A DNA stretch of 64,000 nucleotides from Seriola aureovittata (GCF_021018895.1 NC_079369.1:4246694-4310693); one strand, 5' to 3'; positions 24,958 through 38,855 are shown, counted from the stretch's first letter. Program-made: numbers and translations. The notes: generated from the letters alone by a model not told the origin.

Positions 24958-27900
24958 TATAAGTCTGTATGAAGAGGAAAAGCCAAATATTCATTCAAAA
25001 ACCAGTGCAGTGACGGTTAAGCCATTTTAGACCAATCACGTACAGTCTTTGAGATGTTTCCATGAAACTGGAAACGCTATTGTCTTTCCAGTCAAATACT
25101 GTCACGATAAGATAAGCGAAGGAAAAAAATTGCGTCATTGTGGGTGTGAGGACTATATTTAACATTTACTCTAAGTATCCAGATAAGTAATTGAACCTAT
25201 TGTATGTATAAATTTGAATTGGTTGGGGAAGCAGTGTCCTATCGACCATTATTTGTTGCTTCCATTTCAGTTTTTGTCTCTTAACGTCCAGCTACTGTTG
25301 CTGGCTACAGTGAACACAAGTCAAAAGTCTCTATTTACAAAGCTTACTATAAATTTCTCAAAGCTAGGAACACACACCCACTGACACCACTGACCGCCTT
25401 CGACTAGCTGTAGCATTAGCTTCATGTACAATAATGCAGGTTATTATTTACATTCTTCAGCAATGATCACTAACTTTGCAGACTTTTACTATGGCGGCCT
25501 GGAAGCTGATTTAAAAACATAACATTTCACCCACCTATAAATGTATATTATACATTTGATTAATTATATGTGAGATTATAAGATTGTTACAGAACAATAA
25601 ATCCATATGATGAGAAACTGTACTGATCTGTCATGATTTATTGAACCTCATAAAAGACATCTGATGGAATAAAATCGAGCTGTCAAAGTGGGAAAGGTTT
25701 TGCTGGATCATAAAAAATTTCTGATACTCGATAAGAAGTAGATATGAAAGTCCTGCATAAGAGTGTAAAATTAATGTGTCTCCACTGTGCACTTGATGGT
25801 ATATACACATTAAAAAAGCACAAACACCAACACATAGTGACCAGTCATCATGACTATCAATTATAACTACATAATCAGCTTATCTTATGTAATCAGGGCC
25901 AGTACTACTGCTTATAGTGATAAATATTTGTAAGATCGCAGTGGAAGAAAGTCTCTTCCAGCCATTGCAAACCTCAACACTTTAACTCATTTGCTCATCA
26001 AGGTGACCACAAGCATATGCTAAAATATTCCCAATTGCAGTGCAGACATGAAATTAAAAGACAAGAGAGCTTCCTTGTAGCTGGGAAACATAAGGCTGGG
26101 GAAAAACACCTTTAACCAGAAGGTGGGTTCAGTCCCCAGAGTGACAGATAATTCTGGGGAGGAAGGTGCAAGAGTAGCACTTGCAATTTGTGTTGTTGGT
26201 GTAACAGATGCGACACATCTTCAACAGTAGCTGAGTTGACCAACAACCTACTTTCTACAGGCCTGACAAAGTAGGTCAGCCATCTCACTGATTGGTCCAG
26301 CTCTTGGTCCATTTTCATTTGAAATGTACCGATGATAAAAGAGGTTCTCAACACACATCTAAATTCAAAATGCAAATAGCCTTAAAGTTGTTAGCAACAT
26401 TAATTCTATAACAAGAGTTGACAACATTATGCGTACTTCGAGGGAAAGCGTTGCAAAGTAAAAGCACTGCAACACTTCTGTACGTGAGTGAGACAGTCCC
26501 AGTGGGAGAAATGAGACCATCTGCCCCTCTGCAGGTGACTGTCCCCGGATAGAGGATGGAGTTAAGCTGAGACAGCGAAAGAGAGCAGCAGGGTAAACTG
26601 TCCTGATACGAAGCTGCTGTAGCAGGCAAAGAAATGTAATGGGCCCGCGATACAGCTGGCACTGGTTCTCCCAAAATGACTACTGTTGTCTCTAGACCAT
26701 CACAGTGATCAATTTCACTTATAACGGACCATGTGCTTAACCACAGGCACACTGCTTTCAGAGTTCAATGACTTCCCTCTGGGTGTCTCACCAGGGGTGA
26801 CACTGGTGGCCATGGATTTGTCACTGGCTTAGAAAGACTATGAGTGCCACACGCAGAGATTACAACATCACAAAGGACTATCATTTTCACTCATGATGAG
26901 GAGGCAATGAAGCTGCTTGGAAGAAAAAATAAAAAAAATACCAAACATGTGATAATAGCAGCTAAAAGAGGGGTTAGGGAGACATGAATGGTCATGAACG
27001 ACACTCTTGTTTTTAGTATGCTGGTGTACGAGTATCTGATTACAGTGATGTACTGTCTAGAGATTTAATGCTGGAAAAAAAAAAAAAAAAAAAAAAAGGG
27101 TATCATTTCCATACTTGTATCGACCAGTACTGCAGTTTTAAGACTTTCATTTGGTTATAAAGGCCATGAAAGCATTGTAGTTCTCTTTCTGGAAGAGCAA
27201 GTGCCTGCAAAAAACATTTTCAAAACCGATTTCAAGAAGCCATCTCAGCCTCACCTCTGTGCATTTGGCTCGACAATGCGCTGCTCCAACTGCAAATGCT
27301 CATTATGCAAATACGTAGCCTGAGGTAATGCAAAACCAAACAGCCAAAGCAAATTAGACGATACAATTCTGTGGAGTAAAGATACTACAGTTAACATCTT
27401 ACTTAACAGTGTTACTGTATTTTGGATCAAAGGAGTGAGGGCTGTGAGCCAACCTTGTTTGCTTTCATGTTCAGATATGCTGCTTGGACACAATATATAA
27501 TTTGTCCAGAGGGAAATAACTCACCTAGCATCAGTGTATCAGCAAGCATCGCTGATAAGGAGACTTTTGGCAATTTGACATGCTTCTGTTGCAGCCGAGT
27601 TTATCAGCAACATAAAGTAGGACAAACACGGGCAAGCTCATCATACTAAAGAATATAAGGTGCAAATATCTGTCCAAGTAACTGGGTAAATACTTTAAAT
27701 AAAACAACTAGAATTATAATTAGGTCAGGATTAACTTATGAGAGATAATTTAAGTTACCCTGTGGACTATTCATTGTAAACAAACAGGGTTTTGTTTGCT
27801 TTCAGCGTCGCTCACCAAATGGTTTGTGTGTATCCTTTCGGCCTTAAAGGAATCCTGATGTATTTCACAAGCCATAACAAATGTGCAATGTTTTAATATT

Positions 27901-29219
27901 GTTACATCAACTCACTGGCTTCTTTCTCCTCTGTTGGTTCTTACGTCTGCACTCCCACCACTGTCAATATGCAATACCACGGTCAGCAGAAATGGGCATC
28001 AGGGGCACAGGGACAGGGTAGCATCCACATATGTGCGTGAACTCGAGAAAAGAGTGGGCGGTGTAAGTGGTAGAAATGCCACATCGATAGAGATACAGTA
28101 TGTTATATGAAAAGGCATTTTTTTCCTTTTGACCTTTTTGCTTTGACAACCAAAATCTAATCAGTTCAACCAGAGGCATGACAAAAAACAAAAAGTTCAA
28201 ATTACTCAATCTGTCCTTTGAAAACATCCTTTAAATTTTGGAGACCAACTTCCTGGTTCAACACTAAATGGCCATACGTGCTGTACTTGAAAAGTTTTGC
28301 TGTGCCTTGGGAGTTTAGGGAAAAAAAATGTCTACATCCAGTATTTCTTCTGCGCTGGGATGAAAAGTGAGAGAAAATGTGAGTTAAAATGTGCATATGA
28401 AGCTATAACTGAGAAGAATAATGGCAAAAACAATATAGAAATAAAACTGAGGCCGTTCTAAAATGTCAATTTCTTTCAAGTTGCATTCTATTGAATTCAT
28501 GAGGGCAAAAATGATGTACAATATTTAAAATACTGCACTTTGTGATATAAATTTTTAGCTGTTATTACGCAAACAATATGAGCACAAAAACTGCACCCAC
28601 TGTGGCCAAAAATGGGAAATCCCTTCATATAGTATGAAATGCATTGTTCTTATGAGTCTGCATGCAACTTTGCAGTCAGGAAATGATTGATGAAAGTGAG
28701 GCAAAAAACATCTGTCATTACACTTATTTTAACTGCAGTAACACTTTAACTGTCTGTATGCCATGGGCTGCTGTCATGGCAACATGACACCTACCTTTTT
28801 TCGACCACATGGAGTAAGCAATTTGCACATTTTCAAGGCACTCGTCTCTATTGGTAAACAGTAGATTTTACAATGTTTTTTTTTCCCATTTCTGCCTCTT
28901 TGTGCCCATATCTCCATCAAAAGAGCACCTCCATTAGCTAAAAGCATGTTTTTCTCTCGTTATAACCCATTGTTCCCTATTTAACTATTATTAGCTCAAT
29001 ACATCAACTGTAGTATTATTCTAATGTCAAAGCTTTTAAAAATGCCACCCCAGACATCTCTGATAGCACACCAAACAATTCTCGAAACAGAAATCATCAA
29101 ATAAAGTCTTGATTGCATCATGATGGTATAAGGCGATGAGTGTGTATTTGATAAATGGAACATGAATCTACAAAACAACAAACCAAATGCATATCATCCA
29201 TTGATGGAAACATCTGTGA
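24958..29219. other. Long non-coding stretch, no gene seen
   Basis: No exon recognised. An A run of about 23 lies at 27075-27097. At 26105-26145 the words 'aaccagaaggtgggttcagtcccc' resemble the B-box part of a tRNA-like SINE, but no A box was found. Octamer-like 'attatgcaaat' lies near 27302-27312. Two minus-strand open frames (26112-26375 and 26348-26752) have no family resemblance. Confidence 0.45.
27075..27097. repeat. Poly-A tract
   Basis: A run of about 23 A. A retroposon tail is possible, but no body was recognised to its left. Confidence 0.85.
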
Positions 29220-29625
29220 ATCATTATGCAAACTTAGGCTAATTCTTTAGAGTTCGATTCATTAAGGAGTATTGTTAGTTTCAGTGGCTGAGCCCTTATT
29301 ATCATGCATTTAGGAAATGAGGCAAATAGAAAAGGCATAAGAGCCCAATCAATAGCTCTTTTCATTTTGCCTTAATGGCCCCGTCCTTTTCCCCTCATGG
29401 ACTAAAAAGAACACAGGGGAGGTTGGTGTTACAACCATAAAATGTAATTTCTCTGCAGGAAAAAACATAATAATGCCTCCTATCCCCTTTCTGCATATTC
29501 CTATGACATTCTGCAAAATTGAGTATGGATTTAACATCAAAAGGTTACATGAATTTTTCAAATGAGATATTAAAGTCAATATTTCAAGCAGAGGATATTT
29601 CAATTCAGGGGCTTACATGATAGGG
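29220..29625. promoter_or_regulatory. Candidate conserved non-coding element
   Basis: A repeat-free unique-looking stretch with homeodomain-like and GATA-like words ('ttattatcatgcattta' near 29298, 'ccaatcaatagctc' near 29345). An 84-codon minus-strand open frame crosses part of it without family resemblance. Judged on texture only. Confidence 0.3.
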
Positions 29626-29904
29626 GCTGTGTGCTAAGATGAGCTGGCTTGCAGGCATGGCTACAGTTTTGCCACAAAATTAACTTGTGAGAAAAGTCAA
29701 ACTCAGGGATTTGGATGTCAAACACAGCAGGAAATATAAAGATGCTTCAGACTACTCCCATTTGGGTGTCTGTTACAGCAAGAAACCGCAGTTGTTCTTT
29801 CAGGGGTACATGGTCAACCAAAAAGGTTGCTCTGATATTTAAAGCGGATAAAAACAAGTAATATTTTGGGACATAGATAATGTAAATTTAATCCAAGTGT
29901 GCAT

Positions 29905-30250
29905 AAGTAGCACTCATGCAGAATGAGCTTCAATCTTGGAGCTATTTGTAAGTTTTGCAATTGCTACATAGCTCGTATTAGCATTAACAGCTGTTCACTT
30001 ACCAGTCTAGAAAAAACCTTGAGTTCAACATCAAACTTTATTCCTTTACTCGCCACATGCTGTCTCAAGCAGTGGAAAACAACGCCAACGTTAACTCTCG
30101 TCTCTATCATGTCTTTTCTACTGAAGTTAGCATGCTAACCAGCTAGCCCCGGCCAGTTTCGTCACTTTCTGATATCGTCTCACTGTAGCCTCCACTCAGA
30201 GGACATCCTGGTTCGGCGGCAGAGAAAACGTACAAATAGCCCCTTTAACG
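29905..30250. repeat. Probable dispersed fish repeat
   Basis: The order 'ttggagctatttgtaagttttgc', 'cttaccagtctaga', 'ttgagttcaacatcaaac', 'ttagcatgctaac.agctagccccggcc' and 'ctccactcagaggacatcctggttcggcggcagag' reads like a recurrent percomorph repeat that I recognise in part. It is CpG-richer than its flanks and non-coding. Terminal structure is unresolved. Confidence 0.45.
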
Positions 30251-30609
30251 CCACAGCTGAGAGCAAAATCAGCACGTTTAATTCAAACCTAAAACAGGGA
30301 ATAGGTCGAACCTTCATCAGAGGTCAGCCAACACAAAAACAACCTCATATCTCATCAGATAAACAGCCTCAACACACAGATGCTTTTCTGATTTTCATGA
30401 TATCAAACACCATTCTTGAAAATATTGTACAGCAATACCATTCAGTGTATCCGAATTTTGTAACTGCCTCTCTCTGCATAGTGTTTTTTCTTGTTACTGG
30501 TGTAGTCTATCTTTCCTGTGCAGGATTCAAAATGCGTCCTCCCACACAAGGGATTCACAGATAAACAATGAATGCACGCACGTACCAGAGGTGATGCAGA
30601 CGGATAAAA

Positions 30610-31275
30610 CTGTTGACTCTCTAGTCTTCTTTATTAAAAACAATAGGACACAATGAATCCTCTCTGCCTATGGCTTTGGTGTATTTTGTACAAATACATT
30701 AATTGCTCCTCATCTGCTGCATTTCTGAGTAGCTGCTCCAGGGGTTTGCTGCCCTCTGTGGTCACTACATGTCCCATTTTGAACAGAACTAAGAGACCGT
30801 TTATGGTCAGAACCGGTGCACAAGACAAGTTGTTGTATTCATCCGAATGGCCACTCTCAGAGGCAGAGTGAAAAGCTAGCCCTCGTAGAGAAGGGGGGTA
30901 TCTTAATAAATTCGGGATAACGACACACGTCTCTCCAGGAAATCATTCTTAGCGTTGCAGTTGGTTGTTCACATGAAAAGTGCCTCAAACAGTGAAAAAG
31001 AGAGTTAGAGAGAAATACAATGCACCTCTCTCACCTCCACACAGCCAACCAATCACAACGTGAAGTGCGTGCAAATGTCGGATAATGAGCTTCGGAATGA
31101 TGTCGGGGGAGGGGGTTTCTGAAACTAGCCAACAAACAAGCACTTCGGACAGAGTATAAAGCCGGTTTACGATCTGTGTTATTAAAATGTGTTTGTCATT
31201 ACCAGCAGTAACCACAGGTGTCGCTAAATCGAGAATTACTGAAAGCTTAATGATTCTAGCTTTAAAATATTCTTT
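30610..31275. repeat. Possible dispersed repeat block
   Basis: Phrases such as 'ctccaggggtttgctgccctctgtggtcact' (about 30737-30767) and 'accacaggtgtcgctaaat' (about 31210-31228) are of the kind that recur in fish intergenic repeats. Both strands show open frames of 64-100 codons but none resembles a protein family. It may be two adjacent elements. Recognition is weak. Confidence 0.3.
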
Positions 31276-33079
31276 AGTTGTCTTCAAAGTATTAACGGGG
31301 ATTATTTTACATAAGTGAAATAATAACTTACAGGCAACTTGGAATTTTCATTCTAAATAAGTTTCTCACCAAAATGCACTCCATGTGTCCTGAAGGGCCT
31401 TTGTTTTGAAATCTCCACCATCCATAACAGCTTGTGGCCTTCCTCTCCTCTTTGACTGCATTGCTACCCATCGCCCCTCATGGCTCATTACCGCCACCGA
31501 CTGCTCATGACATCACCTCATTCGGGTGCACAAGCTAGTCGACGGTGAGATTCAAACAATACAGTGACTCACTAGTCTAAGCCTCGCTCTGCACCTCCAC
31601 GAATGGTCAAAAACTGACCTATTCTGGCCAAATGAAGGACAATGAGTTCAAGTTATGTATTAAATTATCACTTCTCTGCCCACTGATTATAGCAAATGTG
31701 ATGTGGGATGAAACTCACACTAATTGTGTTTATTGTATTGTATCACTGGTACATGGTAGAAAAGGTTAGCTCTATAGATGTGTGTAAGTGAGTGGTTTAG
31801 TTGGTTTTCCAATCAGTGGCTTGAGTAGATGAACTAGGTCACCTGATTATAGTAACACACAAAGTAGATCACTATGAAAGAGGAGGTCTATTATATACTG
31901 TTTTCGTAAGTACGCTCTGTAATCAGGCCCTAATAACAGAAATGACGCTCATGAAAACCCTGAACCCAACAGCTTTTATGCCAATATTCACTATTAATAT
32001 GACTACAGCCAAAACCAACTGATCTAATGGACTTGTTATGGATCAGACCATTACTGACTGAAGACGCGTGAATTAATCTTGTTGAGCAAAGCAGAATAAT
32101 TCCTCCTTCCTCCCAGAATAACAGCTGTATGTCCAATATGGCTTTAACTGGCTAATTAAGAAATAGGAGCTGATTCTAGCAAGAAGTGATTCAAAAAGAA
32201 AGTTTTTACCTCCTCTCAATCAGCGGGGGTATTCTTGAGGGAGCAGGTCGTGGGTGCCCCTCTTCCCAAAATCCTCCACGCCTCATCCTTCATCTGCGGC
32301 TGCTCGTCATGTTCCGTCACCGGCACAGTTACACCTGAACACTCTGCTGCTGCCAAACACCTGGCTCCATCTCCCACTGTCCAAATGAAAAATAAGCATA
32401 ATCTGCCTTTCTGAGTATCCAGCAAATGAGGGATTTCATGACAAATTGGGTGGAGGTTTATTATGCAAAGGGGAAGGCAGAACAGAGACAGAGAGGAGCT
32501 AAAATAAAGGGAGGTGTTGTTAGGAATGGCAGAAATTGAGGTAATGACTTGTAAAATTTTGGCTCGGTTGCTAACTACTGTGGCTATATTTAAGGTCTAT
32601 GTCATGTTTTTTTGTTGGAACGGACAAGGAGAGTTTGTTCTCTTTATTTGAATTAAATCCACTATATGCTATAGGCTACACTGAAGAGTATATTCAATGT
32701 TTACTCATTTTATATAATCTAACATTATTCTGAGTGTACTGCTTATAAACCATAAGGACAATAAGGATATCCTATTTTTGTAACCTTCAATCCAGCGTTT
32801 GTGGAGCCCAGCACAATGTGGTGTGAAAACATGTGCATCATCCTGTGGAGAGAGTCAGATTCACACTGCAATAGTAAATTAACTGCCTCAATAGCTTGAT
32901 GGATGTGTTTCTTAAAACTTAATTAGTGTGAAGTTCTCTCGGGATAAGTGGGTGTTCAATAAATGTCTGGCAGTTGAATACAAGTGGCATTCAAAAACAT
33001 TTCAGATCACATAAAACCGAGAGAGCGCGGCGGGAAAACAGTTATGAACGAAGCGAGAGGAGTGAATACAAAGACATGT
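31276..33079. other. Non-coding stretch, no gene seen
   Basis: No coding or repeat signal that I can name. The part at 32800-32960 is unique-looking with TTAATTAG-type homeodomain words (about 32918) and may be regulatory. Confidence 0.42.
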
Positions 33080-33450
33080 GCACGCGGGTGACGAATTAAA
33101 GGGAAAACCTGAATAAATGAGCAGGGAAACAGGACGACAATACCCCCCATCCGCAGGGGTACGAGGGGGTCACTGAATGGTTTGATGAGCAGGAAAATGA
33201 TGCGAATCATATGTAATGGCCTTCGCAGTCACCGAATCTCAGCCCAGTTTAACAACTATGGAGGATTTTGGACCGATCTCCACCATCATCATCAAAATAC
33301 CAAACGGGGGAATATCTTCAGGAAGAATGGTGTTCATCCCTCCAGTGGAGTTCAGAGACTTGGAGAATCAACGTCAAAGAGCATTGAACCTCTTCTGATC
33401 TTTTCTGCCGCCACAACGCCCTCGCAACTGCACTGACGTAAATCGTGACG
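33080..33450 (+). mobile_element. Mariner/Tc1-type DNA transposon remnant with broken transposase C-terminus
   Basis: A terminal-repeat-like piece ('gtgacgaattaaagggaaaacc', about 33088-33110) sits next to transposase C-terminal text, so most of the element is deleted internally. From 33130 one frame reads QDDNTPHP (around the second catalytic Asp) and later WPSQSPNLSPV (33217-33249). The codon expected to be the third catalytic acidic residue is TAA at 33250-33252, and another TAA lies at 33214-33216. A further piece in another frame reads MVFIPPVEFRDLE (about 33327-33365), which is the usual C-terminal region. The copy is dead. The right terminal repeat was not found. Confidence 0.78.
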
Positions 33451-34559
33451 TCCACGCCAAATTGGTCCATATCATGCAAATAAAACATACAGTGACTGCC
33501 ACGCCTTGATTTTAGTTTTAATTTCTGCTTAAGTGTAAAATCTGTGTGTTTACTGCACATAAACCTTCATTTTTATACTGAATTATTCCAAATAGAAAAC
33601 AGTTCTTAAAGTCTTTTACAACATTTAGTCTCTGGAATTTATGTATTTTTAATAAATACTGTGGTAGGGCTTACAGACAGTTAAATATACCATGTTTAAG
33701 TGGATTTTGAATTCTCTCCAGCACCACAGAGATCCAATGTTAAAAAGATTTTAAAGGTATACTTGTGCGTTTGCTGTTAAATGCTGTTTTAGAAAACATG
33801 TGTAAACGTGTGTTCTTAGAAATGCTCCTAACTTGTAACATCAATCATTATCATGAAACAAAGCCCTGGTTTGTAGACTGAAAAACAATATGGATTAATA
33901 TGCAAGGACAACAAACATGTCTGAGTCCAAACCTCCAAGTTAACTTCAGAAAGTATGCAAAGCATCCTTTCTTGTAACTGACCAAAGCAGATTCTTAAGA
34001 CAACAGTAATGAAGTTAAACAGAAGGTGTTACAGGAGCCTGAAACTTCTGTTGAAAACCCAAACACAACTGGAGATGAATAAATATCAACTTAAGGAGGA
34101 CCAGGGACAGACAAACAACAAGGGGGGAAAATGGTTTCACTCGCAAAATGGGACATTTATAAAACTGCTGACATCTAAAAGGCAATTGAATTTGCATACC
34201 ACAAACTTTCATCTGGGGGATGTGAAGAAAGACTCCACCACAGGAATCATTTAATATTTAATAAATTAGAAACAGTAGCTATAGCTAATTAGAATTTGCA
34301 CATTTACAAATCAGCCCTGATAGCAAAACAAATTATGAAATATAACGGTGCTCTGTGGATTACCAAGGGAAAATCAGATGACAGACAAAGCAAATGGAGT
34401 ATCACTAACAACATACTGTCAGAACACATCACACAGCTAATCCAGTTAGAGGGGGATGCCATAGAGGTTATGCTTTAAAATATTGATACGCTATTTCGTA
34501 AAAGCTTTTTTTTTTTTTTTTTCCTTTTGTAGTCGTCGTTCTTGAGTACATTCAATCTA
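33451..34559. other. Non-coding stretch, no gene seen
   Basis: AT-rich and without a recognised repeat. A T run lies at about 34506-34522. The plus-strand open frames at 34009-34254 and 34296-34478 are lysine/asparagine-rich chance readings. Confidence 0.45.
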
Positions 34560-34905
34560 ACACTTGCTTATTGCTCATGGGTCATTAGCCTCTCATCCTC
34601 TGCTGCTTGGCCAGTTTGCTTTGAAAGAAAGGCTTGTGATTAAATGAATGTGTTTGCTCCGGTACTCCATTAGAGGAGGTCTGGATGCTTGCAGTTCCAT
34701 TGTTTATATTACGGGTACAAAGGCAGGCAGTGTGTAAACTGTTGTTGTATTCATTATTAGATTACTTCCTGGTGCAATGGCTTTTGGTAAAAGCCATGGA
34801 ATTCTTGTAAGGGGACTTGACGTGCACTCAGAGGAAAAACATTTATCAAATGATAAAGGCCAAGACCAAGGCATATTCGAGCTTAAGTAGGATGCCATAC
34901 AAAAT
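34560..34905. promoter_or_regulatory. Candidate conserved non-coding element
   Basis: A unique-looking stretch with 'tgattaaatgaatg' (about 34638), 'ccattagagg' (about 34668) and a tight perfect hairpin at 34777-34797. No repeat signature. Regulatory role is inferred from texture only. Confidence 0.3.
34777..34797. repeat. 9-bp hairpin with 3-base loop
   Basis: ATGGCTTTT (34777-34785) and AAAAGCCAT (34789-34797) are exact reverse complements with GGT between them. Confidence 0.6.
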
Positions 34906-37900
34906 GTACATCAATAAAAGTCAAATAAAGAAATGTGGAACAGCGCAGAGTGGATTATGGCTATTCTGCATGTCAGGCCCAGGCTTTTAACATAACAAAG
35001 TGAGAGCGTATTTATCATAATGTAGCCAACACATAATGTAACACTTTAACTCCATTTTACTCCAATTTGAAGATATTTCATCATGTTTTCAATAAATTGA
35101 GGTTTGCATGTAGTCCCTTCACATAGAGTATCTCTCCTTTAGGAAAATGCTAAATTAAACCACAGGAGTAAATAAAAGGAGCTCGATGAAAATATACACT
35201 AAATATAATATCTAGTATTGACTATATTGAAAATGTTCATACACTGCGAGGCCATTTTGTTTTCAGAAACAGACAATTTTAGTTCATTATACCGAATAAT
35301 CATATGTATATTTACACAAATACACACACAGACACACATATTTATCTATATTATATCTATAGTACGGCTTAGCAATTAATTGCTATATGGCCAAGGGCAA
35401 TATCCAAATTGCAGGAGCTGCAGTTTCTTTGATAAAGGTAATATGTGTGACAACAGACCATAAATGAAGCATTGTGGTGCTACAGAGATGATCCAGCCTA
35501 CAAATAATAGATGTAAGGAACATGCTAGTTTGGTGCAAGACCCAAGAGAAATCACATCATCATCGTCATTTCTATATTTTTTTTCTTCAGTGAAAATGAA
35601 ATTCAAAAATGAAAATTCCAACTGAAATCGTGAGTCATATCGCAATATCTGTCAAAATACTTGCCTAATCTATAGCCATAACTATAGATATATACAGTAT
35701 CTTTGTTTATATCTATAAACATATAGCCTACAGTATACATCTATTTTCCAATTCACTTGAATGGGAAAGTGGCCTCAGACCTCTGCTACCTATTGATTGT
35801 CTGAAATACATCAAATGTGGCTTTTTTTTAAACAAACATTAATTATTTTAATGCAGAATAAGAATAATATTCTATACAACAATAGATCTCCAGAAAAGCA
35901 GCAATATCACCACATTCTCTCCCCAGCTCGCAGTTACCATACCCTGACTGCTTCTTCTGTCTGTATGACACGTTTGATGTGAGCTGGTGACGTCAGATAA
36001 CACAACCCTCCCTGACCTGGCTGCTGTGTGTGTGTTGTACAACAGGCTGTCCCGATGTGTCAGTGGGCTGCAGCACTTATGTAGGCCTACTTACTATGCT
36101 GTGATGCTGGTTCCTAATTCGGAACATGTCGTTTCCTAACTCTCCGTCGTCCCTTTGTAACCGAGTGACAACCTATAAAAAGAAAAGCAAAGACAATGGC
36201 ACGTATTATTTTACACAGGCATTACATAAGAGGCCAGATTCATGTTCCCACTGACTACAAGTTACTACCACCCACTAACGAGTCTTTATTATTCACCTTA
36301 TTATATTTTTCATAGAGCTGTGATCATTTAAGGTGAAATGTGGTATAAAAGGAAGACTTGATGTTTTATTAATGGCTGCTGTGGAAACCTTTGCACTCCT
36401 TGACAACAGGGGGTCAAATAATGCCCTTTGAAAGAAAAATGTGTTGTGACATTGTCAGCCTTAATCTGCAACTCTGGTATGATAGCCGGCTATGATAGGT
36501 AAGAGGAGGGAGGGGTATAAGGGTAGTTTATGAGTATGAAACATAATCACATACAAAAGGTAAATTACATGGTGATTTGACCTGAATGTTTCATAGTTTT
36601 TCTCATTCTACGAAGAGGTTGTAATGTAGAGAGGAAAGTAATAAATGTTACTAATATGAAGAGATTGTTGTTAATTGTTATTAATCCACGCTCATGAAGA
36701 TAAATCTTGATCATATAAATATGCAATAATCGGTAATCAAATCAGTTGAAAAGTACGTCTGCTCTGCACCCACATACATGCTCTGCCTTTGTGTAAGGTG
36801 TGCTAACAGTGTGATAAAAGCAAAGCATTGACTCTCTAGAATACACTGCAGCATAGTTGACACAGTTTTGCAGCACAGTGATGAATGGACTTTCAAAATA
36901 ATAATGAAGAGGAATTGAATGCAGAGTACACAAACTTTTCAAACAATCACAGGAGAAAATTTTTACTTTTATTTTGGGATAATATTCACCTTTTCCACAC
37001 TACTTCACACCCATACACACAGAGGCCTACTCTCCTGTCTCACACCTTCACCAAGCAGCCAACCAATGAATGGTGTGCACTCAGGAGCTCAGAACCTTTG
37101 GGTCTTTGGAGTATTTTACAAGTACAGACGTACAGTTCATTCTCAGAGAAATAAAACAAGAAACATGGAAATTATTCTGATTTTTTTTTGTTCTTTTTAA
37201 CCTTAGGGATAACATAATTTTGCAGGACATTTAACCGTTCTCTCATTTTCAAGATGTACAATTGTACAATTATCAAGGTGTGTCAAGTTTTCCAATATGC
37301 ATGGGAACACTAATGAGCAGTGAAGAATTCAGTTATCATACATGCACTATTTGGTATAACCAACATTTTTTCATAATTTAAAATTAAATACTAATGTCAG
37401 CATCAGCAAACCGATTTTTAAACAATATTCTGCAAAATATACTGTAGGTTGGCAGTGTTAAATACCAAACCCTGAAATATACTTCCTGCTGCCCTTTTAT
37501 TTTCACACACCAGCTTTTACTGCAGCATTTCTCTGTCATTGGATCTGTGGCTAACTTGAATTTACAGAGAAAGTGAGGTCTTTTTTATTTTTTTTCAGCT
37601 AAGAAAGCAGCATTTGTTCCTGCTGGTGTCCCATATGTCTGGAAGCAAAAAAGAACAGCATTTTAGAAGCCTAGGAATCCATCTGCTGTACTGTTGTGTC
37701 AGATAATATGAGAAGAAAGTACATGATGTTAAAATCCTCATTTTGGATGAGTTACTGTATGCACTAATTAATAAACAGTGTTATAACAAAGTTGTATTTA
37801 AATCCTAATGATTCCACAAATGTTGTATAATTTGCGTAGAAATAATTTCAATCCACACAGTTCAGTAAATGTAAAACCAACTGTCTGCATGTTGCTCTGA

Positions 37901-38399
37901 CTCACTCTGGCTGTGATAAGCCAATCAGCACTTAGCATTAGCAACATATAAATGTTATCTCCAATCATGCTAAATATATGCATGGTTTTATTTATTCATA
38001 TTCAAACACTCTCCACTCTAAGATTGGTGTATAGAGTATATTCAAATGGCAGTCTCCAGATCAGAAAACTGACTTTAAATGTATTCATTCATGCCGGCTC
38101 CCTGCACTGAATCTAAGCAGAATTTTAAATCAAGGACTTTCATAGAGAGTATAGCTTGACGAGACAGAAAAGAAAAATTAAAATGTATTTGACAAGACAC
38201 AAAAATAAAACATTAAGAAATATATTAAATAGTTAAATTACAGACCAATATTCTCACTAACTATATCAGTTAAAAACATGTCGAGCCAGGAGTGTTAGGA
38301 CGTGAAGTCTTTGTATGCTTTAACTGCAACAATGGATGCAGAATCCGACATGGCTGCCCAAAGTGTTGGACCAAATGTTTCACGTTAAAGCTATTCAAA
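34906..38399. other. Long non-coding stretch, no gene seen
   Basis: AT-rich. It includes a tract of ATATAT/TATA words at about 35285-35370 and 35670-35745. No exon or recognised transposon. A palindrome GTACAATTGTAC lies near 37256-37267. Confidence 0.45.
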
Positions 38400-38810
38400 G
38401 AGCAATTTCTTATTTTTACAGTCATTTGTTCTACAATATTTGGCTATGGAATAAAGTTTATCACAACTTATCACAACTTATTTTTAACTGGCTTTCCAGA
38501 TAATGGGAAGAAAATAAATGAAATAATGCACTTTTCAATCCACTACTGATGGAATACATTGGAATGTGAATAATAGGAGTTGGGCAAAATAGTTGGTGAT
38601 GCTAGTTTTTCAGTCCAGTGCCGTTAAACCATCGTAGAAGAAGAGGCTCAACTGAGACTCAAATGATGAAAAACTATGTGGAAGACGTGATTTGCTGCAT
38701 GTTTCCATTGCACTTTGGTGCGATTTCATTTTGGTGATACACCATTTTTTTTTTGATCCAGTGTCGCTGCTGTGCTGGGCTGACATATAAAAAAAAAGAA
38801 AAAAAAAATA
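38400..38810 (-). repeat. Possible dispersed fish repeat
   Basis: The wording 'ctttccagataatggga', 'ccgttaaaccatcgtagaag', 'gaggctcaactgagactcaaatgatg' and 'catgtttccattgcactttggtgcgattt' recalls a repeat seen in several fish genomes. A direct duplication of 'tcacaactta' sits at 38461-38480. The minus strand is open for 73 codons from 38831 to 38610, without family resemblance. Strand and class are uncertain. Confidence 0.35.
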
Positions 38811-38855
38811 CTGATCATTTATAGTCAGCAAAACATTTACTTTTTACCCCAAAAA

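Noticed and set aside
26105..26145. B-box-like sequence suggesting a SINE
   Set aside because: Only a partial B box with an extra base; no A box at the right distance and no SINE body found.
26112..26752. Two minus-strand open frames of 87 and 134 codons
   Set aside because: Peptides resemble no family and lie in different frames without splice signals that would join them.
34009..34478. Two Lys/Asn-rich plus-strand frames
   Set aside because: A-rich DNA explains their composition; no family recognised.
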